Positions 57,401 to 64,000 of a DNA stretch of 64,000 nucleotides are shown here, piece by piece (position 1 is the stretch's first letter; every line of letters begins with the position of its first letter). Source of the DNA: Ulvibacter sp. MAR_2010_11 (GTDB lineage Bacteria; Bacteroidota; Bacteroidia; Flavobacteriales; Flavobacteriaceae); contig NZ_PHTY01000001.1 of assembly GCF_002813135.1 (NCBI RefSeq), forward strand, positions 2,537,501 to 2,601,500. The letters run 5' to 3'. A model generated the notes under the pieces. That model searched no databases. It had not been told where the DNA came from and was given only the letters and a program-made list of their open reading frames with translations. The position numbers and the translations under genes were made by a program.

Positions 57401-57918
57401 GTACGGGTATCGCGTTACAAGTGAATGGCAGTGAAGCCTTATGGTATAATGGCACCTACTTTAGCTGGGGTTTTGGAGGGACAGCTAATTTTTTCGCAGA
57501 CAATGTGGGGATTGGTGTTTCCAACCCGAACGTCGCTCTTGATGTTATTGGTGATATCGAATATACAGGAACTATTACCGATGTATCGGATGTTCGCTTA
57601 AAAGAAAATTTTGAAGACATAGGTAATGTATTAGAGCGTATAATGACTATTACCGGATATTCATACAATATGAAGAATGATGGGGCAAAAAAACGCGAAT
57701 ACGGTGTCATTGCTCAGGAAATTCAAAAGGTATTTCCTGAAATGGTCAAAGTGATTGATGACAAAGATCATCTTGGTGTAAGTTATATTCAGCTTATCCC
57801 CGTGCTATTAGAAGCAATAAAGCAACAGCAAAAAATTATTGATTCACAGAATGTAAAAAATGAAACACTAGAGGTTAGATTATCCAAAATTGAAGCGCTG
57901 GTTCTCAATAACAATTAA
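54418..57918 (+). CDS. Repeat-rich surface protein with S74 intramolecular chaperone domain
   Basis: A 1166-aa protein from ATG 54418 with a signal peptide (ending AVCLSQ) followed by VGIGNINPNASLDISSS. Residues about 125-600 and 690-920 are stacked GxxNxAIGxxALxxNTTG-type repeats, the left-handed beta-roll of trimeric adhesin heads. A block beginning INELSDGKSD near residue 100 recurs near 660 (INDLADGRSD), showing internal duplication. The C-terminus (about 1050-1166) is a Peptidase_S74 chaperone with Ser1057 in SDVRLKENF and GVIAQEIQKVFPEMV, ending in a coiled coil. In phage fibres this domain trimerises and cuts itself off. Probably a surface fibre or adhesin. Confidence 0.9.
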   Translation: MKHLLLLGLLLNGAVCLSQVGIGNINPNASLDISSSNVATPTETDGILIPRVDDFPLTSPGVAQDGMMLFCTGNGTPSKGFYYWDNATTSWLNLGGAKAINELSDGKSDTDGTNDGSSIFLGINAGANDDGTNNRNIGVGWEALTSNTTGADNIAIGNNSLTSNLSGFSNVAIGREALYNTTGNGNIGIGFHSLYTNSSGFDNVAIGFDAMSNTTTGNSNTSMGSQALRLNTTGSSNSAYGRYAMENNTTANNNTAIGFGSMRSNTTGGNNNAVGFSTLYNNITGSFNTAFGSYSLFNNTASYNTAIGANSLNANTTGDSNSGFGYRALYNNVGGAGNTAVGASTLYSNTSGSRNIGIGIFSLRDNTTASDNVSIGAGALRNNTTGYNNISLGSFSLNDNLTGYSNVGIGYQSLYFNTTGVDNIAMGNNALRTNVSGYSNVAIGTNALYNNTGNGNIGIGFGSLQQNTSASDNVAIGFAALEDNTTGTQNIALGSQALANNTIGFFNMAYGRYSLTANTTGAGNVAMGHGTLRDNDTGNDNVAIGGSAGDGVNGNNNVFLGQLAGSNGTTNTNSGNVLLGYRAGQNSVLNNRLYIENSSSTTPLIYGEFDTNILRVNGTVQVNDPTGTGYQLPAVDGSANQVLQTDGAGAISWITPTIGAERINDLADGRSDYDGSQDGSSIFLGIGAGANDDSTDNLNVGIGLNSLTSNTTGNGNIGLGYNTLFNNVDGFSNIGIGVTALYANTSGSENVAVGNGSLYSNTTGTGNTAVGSNALGGNIDGYHNSALGLFALASNTDGYENTAMGYNALGLSTSGTGNTAVGSSALASNTLGHSNVALGYAALNGNSWGTGNIAIGFEALIASDGDGNVGIGSEVLRFNTAGLGNTALGYNAGYSNVVGNGNVFIGNEAGYHELGNYKLYVENSNADANNALIYGEFDNNLLRFNADVEVNTGSLNVDAGTLYVDEVNNRVGVGTTGPTQRFSVNGAANLNQGIGTGIALQVNGSEALWYNGTYFSWGFGGTANFFADNVGIGVSNPNVALDVIGDIEYTGTITDVSDVRLKENFEDIGNVLERIMTITGYSYNMKNDGAKKREYGVIAQEIQKVFPEMVKVIDDKDHLGVSYIQLIPVLLEAIKQQQKIIDSQNVKNETLEVRLSKIEALVLNNN

Positions 57919-57950
57919 CCCCCAACTTAACCTACAAAAATGAGGAGTGC

Positions 57951-57984
57951 AAAGCTCCGTCTTGGGGAAGGCGGAGCTTTTTTT
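57951..57984 (+). terminator. Rho-independent terminator after the surface protein
   Basis: AAAGCTCCG pairs with CGGAGCTTT around a 12-base loop and runs into seven T. Confidence 0.88.
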
Positions 57985-58034
57985 ATGCATTGTAAATCAT
58001 TCTCAAAAGACTACACTGAAATTTCAAATTTGGC

Positions 58035-58520
58035 TTATACCAGCGCTTCTTTATTCAATCTGCCTTGCGCTAATTTGTCAAGTTTATTATCGGCGTCATA
58101 TTCTTCATTTAAAGTTGTTTGAAGTTTCTTAGCGATTCCGGAATAACCTAATTCTTTCGCAAATCGAACCGCCGTACCGTACCCCGAAATTTCATAATGT
58201 TCCACTCGCTGAGCACAGGCAATTAAACCGGCATCTTTAACATCCGGGTCTGCATTTTCGTTTATCATTCCATCACATTCTTCAATTAACCCCTCCATTG
58301 CATCACACTTTGTGTTACCGGGATTGATGTCCAGTTCGGAACAAATTTCTTTCATGCGTTCAAATTGAGTTTTAGTCTCTTCAAGATGATTGGCGAATGC
58401 TTGCTGCAGCTTTTTATCGGAAGCCGCTTTTACCATATTTGGAAGTGATTCCACTAATTGTTTTTCAGCGGAATACAAATCCTTAATTTCATGTTCGAAT
58501 AATTCTGCAAGGTTTTTCAT
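58035..58520 (-). CDS. DUF892 ferritin-like protein (YciE/YciF family)
   Basis: A 161-aa four-helix protein. It begins NLAELFEHEIKDLYSAEKQL, the family N-terminus, with helix pairs supplying Glu/His (LEETKTQFERMKEI; AQRVEHYEISGYGTAVRFA) and a final helix TTLNEEYDADNKLDKLA. Metal binding by the Glu and His residues is likely. Members respond to osmotic and oxidative stress; the exact reaction is unknown. It stands alone. Confidence 0.93.
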   Translation of the reverse strand: MKNLAELFEHEIKDLYSAEKQLVESLPNMVKAASDKKLQQAFANHLEETKTQFERMKEICSELDINPGNTKCDAMEGLIEECDGMINENADPDVKDAGLIACAQRVEHYEISGYGTAVRFAKELGYSGIAKKLQTTLNEEYDADNKLDKLAQGRLNKEALV

Positions 58521-58677
58521 ATTTTATTTTTTTAGTTAATAATTACATTAAAAATACCATTGAGAATAATTCCGGTAAAGAATTTTAAAACACTTTAACT
58601 TTAAGTGTTAATCGAAACTTAAACCATAAAACACATAGGTAGAATTTTGTCTTAGGAGAAGCCAAATTCAGTCTAAA
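58521..58677. other. Intergenic stretch with a short inverted repeat
   Basis: AT-rich, with no gene seen. AACACTT (58589-58595) and AAGTGTT (58603-58609) form a small stem without a T-run, so it is a possible operator rather than a terminator. Confidence 0.35.
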
Positions 58678-59952
58678 CTATAAATTACATTCAAAACATT
58701 TTAGGAGATTAGCGGGTAGTTTTATATCTACTGATCCTTCCAAGGGTTCCTTTAGAGGCCCTTGTTCATCAATTACTTTTTTGAATTCCAATGCGTAAAT
58801 ATGAAGATCATCTCTCCGGCTTTTAATTTTGGCTGCTATTTCATTGTTATCCAAGTCACGTATTTCTTTCGGCCACAATGATATGGCTTGAAGTATTTTC
58901 TCGTCGGTAAGATTTTTCTGAATAAATTTTGCTTCCTCTATAAAAATGGACGCTGATGTTTTTAAGAGAAAATACCGATCGAAAGCGTGAATCAATCCCG
59001 GCAAATAATCGATATCACTCTCAAAAGGTCGTAGATGAACCTCGATTTGTTTACTCGATATTAATGAGGGAATAAGTCCGTCAATATCAAAAAAAGCGTT
59101 GTCCCTATCCCCGGGTAGCACAATCGCCTTCAATTGGTCTCCCTGCTTTTGAATTACCCATCCCCATTGTTTCGAATGCCGATCCCAATCTCCAACAATG
59201 ATATCCAACAATCTTGCGCGTACCAATGCATTTTCGTCAATAAATAGCTTATCGCCTACTTCGGCTTTTAATTCCTGTAAATCATCTGTTTCAAGAATTT
59301 CAACGACATTATCATAGTCAGACCAATTAGTTTTTCCTTCTGTTTCATATTCTAACCAGTATAATTTATTGCCATATTCTTTATTGAATTCTTCCAGCAA
59401 TTCCTGTTTAGGCACAAAAACCATTTTCGGGTTTGTATGGAGTATTCCAAGGGTTTCGGCCAAGTGGGCAACAACGATTGCTCCGTAAGGGTGCTGGGCG
59501 GAAACACCGTCGATTATAACATTCTCAAGGCCCAGGGAACGAGCGTATCCCGGAATTAAAGGATCCGGATTTTTTGCAATACTACGCAAGGTATACATCG
59601 TTCCATCTTTCCTTTTAAGTTTTAAAGATTTTGTTTGTTTACCACCACCCTTTTCAACTACTTCCAATCCGCCTTCTAGATCTTCCAAAAAGACCACCGG
59701 CACTTTTACCGGTGTTGCCCATACATTGCGGTAATGTTCACCTTGAACTAATTTTTTTAACTCGTTGGCATCATACAAAGTAGTAGCTGCTATATGTACA
59801 GAGTCTACATTTTTAAAATTAACAGTTTCTATATTTTCCACATTGATCAAAATATCGGTTGAAGCCTTCTCATTAGTGCTTAAAACCGCACTATAAATCA
59901 ATATCACAAATAGAATTATAAAAAATAATACGATGACAATTACTTTTTTCAT
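58678..59952 (-). CDS. Membrane-anchored protein with kinase-like (HipA/PI4K-type) motifs
   Basis: A 424-aa protein with one N-terminal TM helix (residues 4-25, no Cys lipobox), so the bulk is probably periplasmic. The region 95-130 has a glycine turn and a strand with basic residues (GGGKQTKSLKLKRKDG) like a nucleotide-binding P-loop. GDWDRHSKQWGW (254-265) and LPGDRDNAFFDIDG (279-292) resemble the catalytic HxDxxxxN and metal-binding loops of HipA/PI4-kinase-like folds. A VDGxSAxHPYGA block recurs in Bacteroidota outer-membrane metallophosphatase fusions. Kinase activity is inferred, not proven. Confidence 0.6.
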   Translation of the reverse strand: MKKVIVIVLFFIILFVILIYSAVLSTNEKASTDILINVENIETVNFKNVDSVHIAATTLYDANELKKLVQGEHYRNVWATPVKVPVVFLEDLEGGLEVVEKGGGKQTKSLKLKRKDGTMYTLRSIAKNPDPLIPGYARSLGLENVIIDGVSAQHPYGAIVVAHLAETLGILHTNPKMVFVPKQELLEEFNKEYGNKLYWLEYETEGKTNWSDYDNVVEILETDDLQELKAEVGDKLFIDENALVRARLLDIIVGDWDRHSKQWGWVIQKQGDQLKAIVLPGDRDNAFFDIDGLIPSLISSKQIEVHLRPFESDIDYLPGLIHAFDRYFLLKTSASIFIEEAKFIQKNLTDEKILQAISLWPKEIRDLDNNEIAAKIKSRRDDLHIYALEFKKVIDEQGPLKEPLEGSVDIKLPANLLKCFECNL

Positions 59953-59975
59953 GCTTCTGGTTTTGTTTCAATATA

Positions 59976-61178
59976 CTATCTGTCAAATTTATAATACTCC
60001 AGGTATGGATGTGGATTACTCTCAATTGATGCTATAATTGCGTCTCTTGCCATCACGCTGAAGGTGATTCCATTACCTCCAAATCCTAAAATATAGTGTT
60101 CGTTTACCGATATGTCGGGTTTTCCAATATAAGGAAGTCCGTCTTTGGTTTCCCCAAAGGTACCGGCCCAGCTGTAATCCATCCGGAATTCAATATCACG
60201 AAAAGTTTTATGAAATAGTTGTTGTAGTTTTTTCTCTTTTTTGGGAATTAACTTATTTCTGGCTGTTGCATTTTTAAAGTCTTCATCTTCCCCACCGATA
60301 ATGATGCGATTATCTTGTGTTGCCCTGAAATATAAGTAAGGAGACGACGTGTCCCAAAAAATATTGCTTTCGAATGCCTTTGGTAAACTTTCATAGGCCT
60401 CCGATATCAATGCATAGGTACTTTTCAAATCCACAATATCTTTGCTTAAGGTCTCAACACTTTCAAAACCCGTACAATGAATTACATGAGATGCAATTAT
60501 TTCGATCCCTGTATCGGTAGTCAGCACTATTTTTTCGTCTTTCGATTTTCTTTTTACTATTTCAGTGCGGTCGTAGATTTTTAAGCCTTTTTTAAAATTG
60601 TATAATAGTAAATCCTGAGTGAATTTATACGGATTCATTACCGCACCCGATTTAGATTCGATCGCGGCAAGTCCTTGGGTGATGCCCAATTTTTTTATTC
60701 GCGATTCATTTAACCATTTCACTTCAAATCCATGAGCTTTTCTAGCCTGAAATTCATGCTCCAAAAAAGAAACATCCCTTTTGCCGGTTGTGAAATAGAC
60801 ACTATTTTTTCTTTCAAAGTCACAGTCACTCTTAATCGTTTTCACAATACATTCCAGTTCCCATATTGCCTTTTCACAATTTTGATAGCTTGCAACTGCG
60901 TTTGTATTTCCTACCTGTTCTATAAGTTGATGCAGAGGAACATCCACTTCATATTGCAGCATTGCAGTACTCGCGGCAGTGCTTCCGCTGCATACGTCTC
61001 TTCTGTCAATTAAAACGACTTTATAGCCATCTTCAATTAATTTATGTGAAATGAGTGCGCCTGTTATCCCTCCACCAATCACAATAATCGGTGTATTTAA
61101 ATTTTCCCGAAGTGAAGGGTATGAATTTATCAACGCATCCTTGATAAGCCAAAAGGGTTCCTTAGATCGTAAGTTCAT
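59976..61178 (-). CDS. DAO-family FAD-dependent oxidoreductase
   Basis: A 400-aa protein. Residues about 28-60 form the FAD-binding motif (IIVIGGGITGALISHKLIEDG and VVLIDRRDV). Later come GSTAASTAMLQYEVD, HCTGFESVETL, and the C-terminal FAD loop YILGFGGNGITFSVMARDAI with GGEDEDF. It matches glycine/D-amino-acid oxidase relatives; the substrate is unknown. It lies 23 bases upstream of the kinase-like gene on the same strand, so the two are likely co-transcribed. Confidence 0.9.
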   Translation of the reverse strand: MNLRSKEPFWLIKDALINSYPSLRENLNTPIIVIGGGITGALISHKLIEDGYKVVLIDRRDVCSGSTAASTAMLQYEVDVPLHQLIEQVGNTNAVASYQNCEKAIWELECIVKTIKSDCDFERKNSVYFTTGKRDVSFLEHEFQARKAHGFEVKWLNESRIKKLGITQGLAAIESKSGAVMNPYKFTQDLLLYNFKKGLKIYDRTEIVKRKSKDEKIVLTTDTGIEIIASHVIHCTGFESVETLSKDIVDLKSTYALISEAYESLPKAFESNIFWDTSSPYLYFRATQDNRIIIGGEDEDFKNATARNKLIPKKEKKLQQLFHKTFRDIEFRMDYSWAGTFGETKDGLPYIGKPDISVNEHYILGFGGNGITFSVMARDAIIASIESNPHPYLEYYKFDR

Positions 61179-61294
61179 AGCAAAGACTTTTGTTAAAGTT
61201 ATAAAGGCTTAAAATAATTTTCGGGAAGTTGGCAAAAGTTTAACTAGGAAAGTCCTGTATCATTAAAAAGAAAAGAAATGATTTAGCATTAGCT

Positions 61295-63340
61295 TTATTC
61301 CGGATATTCAACACGCAGGTGAAAGATGTTGTTGAGCTTCTTTTTCAAAACTTTTTTAATAGTCTGAATTTCCTTAAAAGTGACATTGGCATTTAAAAAC
61401 TGCCCCTGCTCCATTTGGCCGTCGATAATTTTTTCGACAAAGGCATCGATTTTTGTAGATGTGGGATCCTTTAAACTTTTACTCGCGGCCTCCACACTAT
61501 CGGCCATCATTAAAATAGCCGTTTCTTTTGAAAATGGTATCGGACCGGGATATCTGAAATCCTCGGGGTCTGCCGTGCCGCTTAATTCTTTTTCTTTTTT
61601 ATAGAAATAATACACCAAACTGGTGCCGTGATGGGTTCTAATAAAATCGATTACACGATCCGGAAGCTTGTTTTTTCGGGCTATTTCAATGCCATCAATA
61701 ACATGCGCTATGATTATTTTAGCACTTTCCTTAGGCGCTAATTCGTTGTGTGTATTAAAAGAGTTCACCTGATTTTCGGTAAAATTTGCCGGATTAATCA
61801 TTTTGCCAATATCGTGATACAAAGCCCCTACTCTTACCAGCATCGCATTTGCGCCAATTTCATTCGCAGCTGCTTCCGATAAGTTTGCCACGTTGAGAGA
61901 GTGGTGAAAAGTTCCGGGTGCCTTATTAGACAATTCCTTCAGCAAGGTGCTATTTGTATCACTCAATTCGAGCAAGGAAACGTCTGAAACCAAACCGAAA
62001 ATCTTTTCATATAAATAAATAAGCGGATGAGCAAACAAAGTCGCCAGACCACATAACACAAAATAACCGAAGGTCTCCCACTTCAGCAATTGAATATTTC
62101 CCTCCTGAATAATGAAGAATGCAAAATAACCTATGATGTATATAAACGTAATTTGCCCCACCGAAATAAAGAGGTTGGCTCTTTTATACAATTCCGAAAC
62201 GGTTAGAATTGTCACAATTCCCGCAATAATCTGAAGGAAAAGATATTCGAAACTATTAGGCACCACGAAGCCCAGTAACAGCAATGTGAGTACGTGTACA
62301 AACAGCCCCAATCGCGGATCGAAAAAAGCTTTTATCACTATGGGAAGTATACAAAGTGGCACCACATACACATAATCTGCGTTCATTTTAACAACGATTG
62401 TCGTTAAAAAAACCATCAATACTATATTGAAAAAGATAAACGTGACCTTGGTGTTGTGATAAAATATATCCGGCCTGTATTTTTTTAGGAATAAAAACAA
62501 CATTAAGAAAACAAGAGAAACCAACAAAGAATAACCTACCAGGAGCCACAGATAATTAGATTTGCTCCAAACTTGCGATTGGTATTCGGCTTTTAAGGAG
62601 TTTAAAATATGGTACTTATCCCCTTCCACTACTTCTCCTTTCGCGATAATTCTACCACCCTTTTCAATAATTCCTCTGTTGGGATTAATAGCTTCTATTT
62701 CGGTGGCGACTGCATCTTCAGTTAGTTTTGAGTTGAGTGTGACGTTGGCCTGCGCAGTCCTGGCTAATATTTTCTTTAAAAGTTCTTGAATATCGTTAGC
62801 CGAAGATTCAACGGTTAATGCAATTATTTTCCTGTTAAGATTTTCCTTTTTGTGTATTTGAGCATAGGTGATTTCTTCAACTTCATTGTTGTCCTTCAAA
62901 TAGACCAGTTTCTCGTCGGCATAAGGATAGACCACTTCTGTAAGTCCATGTTTATAAACTTCATCTAATAATTGATTTCCTAAGTTGCGCGCTTTGGTTT
63001 TAGATGTTTTATATAAGCTGTCAACGTAGGTTTGTTCAAATAATTCAAAAAATGCGCGTTTGCTTTCCTTCGGAATATCACTGTCATATTCAAAGTAAGG
63101 AACGGCATTGGCTTTTATAGCTTCCACCTCCTTGTCTATAGTCGCGTTGTCCTTTTTTATAGTAAAAGTAAAGGGTGCATAGAGGTTTTCATATTGCCAT
63201 GGCTTTCCTTTTTGAAAATTGTATTTAAATTGACCGCCTTTCGGAAGCAAATAGATAATCAATACCGTAGCTGCTATAAAGAGTAATACCTTATAGATAT
63301 ACGACTGATTTTTAGTTAAAATCGAAAAGAAATTGTTCAT
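61295..63340 (-). CDS. PgpH-like 7TM HD-domain phosphohydrolase
   Basis: A 681-aa protein from ATG 63340; a longer frame to 63379 is less likely. A TM helix (about 14-36) is followed by an extracytoplasmic 7TMR-HDED domain with ENRGIIEKGGRIIAKGEVV-like residues, seven TM helices (about 275-470), and an HD domain with ALYHDIGKM (His509-Asp510), HVIDGIEIARKNKLP and FIRTHHGTS. PgpH degrades cyclic di-AMP to pApA and so affects osmolyte balance. Bacteroidota members are conserved; activity is inferred from family and intact HD residues. Confidence 0.93.
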   Translation of the reverse strand: MNNFFSILTKNQSYIYKVLLFIAATVLIIYLLPKGGQFKYNFQKGKPWQYENLYAPFTFTIKKDNATIDKEVEAIKANAVPYFEYDSDIPKESKRAFFELFEQTYVDSLYKTSKTKARNLGNQLLDEVYKHGLTEVVYPYADEKLVYLKDNNEVEEITYAQIHKKENLNRKIIALTVESSANDIQELLKKILARTAQANVTLNSKLTEDAVATEIEAINPNRGIIEKGGRIIAKGEVVEGDKYHILNSLKAEYQSQVWSKSNYLWLLVGYSLLVSLVFLMLFLFLKKYRPDIFYHNTKVTFIFFNIVLMVFLTTIVVKMNADYVYVVPLCILPIVIKAFFDPRLGLFVHVLTLLLLGFVVPNSFEYLFLQIIAGIVTILTVSELYKRANLFISVGQITFIYIIGYFAFFIIQEGNIQLLKWETFGYFVLCGLATLFAHPLIYLYEKIFGLVSDVSLLELSDTNSTLLKELSNKAPGTFHHSLNVANLSEAAANEIGANAMLVRVGALYHDIGKMINPANFTENQVNSFNTHNELAPKESAKIIIAHVIDGIEIARKNKLPDRVIDFIRTHHGTSLVYYFYKKEKELSGTADPEDFRYPGPIPFSKETAILMMADSVEAASKSLKDPTSTKIDAFVEKIIDGQMEQGQFLNANVTFKEIQTIKKVLKKKLNNIFHLRVEYPE

Positions 63341-63341
63341 A

Positions 63342-63353
63342 TACAATATTGTA
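63342..63353. repeat. 12-bp perfect palindrome TACAATATTGTA
   Basis: A perfect palindrome starting one base upstream of the HD gene's ATG at 63340. Its position could affect translation of the HD protein. Confidence 0.35.
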
Positions 63354-63407
63354 AAGGTAAAGGTATAAATATCGACCAATTAATCGGCAACCCTGCATGC
63401 CTAAAGA

Positions 63408-63438
63408 TTGATAATTAAGTTTTAAATATGTAAATTTG
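63408..63438 (+). promoter_or_regulatory. Promoter TTG-N20-TAAATTTG for the thiolase gene
   Basis: TTG at 63408-63410 and TAAATTTG at 63431-63438, 20 bases apart. The -33 box is ATTG rather than TTTG. The ATG follows 69 bases downstream. Confidence 0.55.
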
Positions 63439-63486
63439 CGCTTTCTAATTCTGAAGGATATTTATCAGGAATTAGTATTATTTTAA

Positions 63487-64000
<514 letters not shown>

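Noticed and set aside
58589-58609. Terminator
   Set aside because: The short AACACTT/AAGTGTT stem has no T-run on either strand.

Overview
The window comes from a member of the Bacteroidota, almost certainly a marine Flavobacteriaceae. The evidence is an AT-rich genome, TTTG-N20-21-TAnnTTTG promoters, a T9SS sorting domain, a hybrid two-component (propeller/kinase/receiver/AraC) regulator, a Bacteroidota-type LptD, a fused alpha/beta E1 2-oxoacid dehydrogenase, BshA (bacillithiol) and several families largely confined to this phylum (DUF4159, lipocalin-like lipoproteins). Both window ends cut genes: a FAD oxidoreductase at the left and a thiolase at the right.

Layout. 1-8.3 kb: cut FAD oxidoreductase, envelope lipoproteins (OmpA/glycine zipper, lipocalin), a DUF1328 mini-protein, E1 dehydrogenase, then a + strand operon of 2-oxoglutarate oxygenase, SUI1-like factor, nucleoside phosphorylase and a signal-less substrate-binding-fold protein. 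7.7-14 kb: ung, mutS2 without an Smr domain, a DCC protein, then a tight - strand operon of ATP-grasp ligase, N-formylglutamate-amidohydrolase-like protein and DUF1704 QEGLA zincin, a candidate small-molecule or peptide-tailoring pathway. 14-25 kb: a surface protein with a folded leader, a dicarboxylate symporter, aroC, a 969-aa FAD/Fe-S oxidase, a beta-barrel protein, bshA and a GH3-serine hydrolase fusion. 25-31.5 kb: a - strand run with an MCE protein, two Hdr-like Fe-S proteins, a HAD protein, an alpha/beta hydrolase and a cell-wall amidase. 31.6-46 kb: lptD, ridA, tamB, tsaD, tfoX-like, rsmE, a frameshifted DUF1223 gene, DUF4159, a TrmH-type methylase, an AI-2E-type permease and a THUMP-like methylase.

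46-50 kb is the accessory part and the most unusual region. A T9SS-exported VCBS-repeat protein is followed by a 103-bp tandem repeat carrying terminator hairpins. Next comes a 1.78-kb array of five 355-bp units. Each unit is a small intact GIY-YIG nuclease gene whose last codons and stop lie inside a tRNA remnant that has lost its 5' acceptor strand. The array sits directly behind an intact tRNA-Arg(TCT), and the last 31 bp of that tRNA recur in every unit. Intact tRNA-Pro and tRNA-Ser lie upstream in the same direction, behind a good promoter. I regard this tRNA-nested, tandemly amplified GIY-YIG element as the best candidate for an undescribed system in the window.

50-64 kb: a hybrid two-component regulator, a 50-aa protein coupled to a 1166-aa repeat-rich surface protein ending in an S74 intramolecular chaperone, a DUF892 ferritin-like protein, a kinase-like membrane-anchored protein, a DAO-type oxidoreductase, a PgpH-like HD phosphohydrolase and the start of a thiolase gene.
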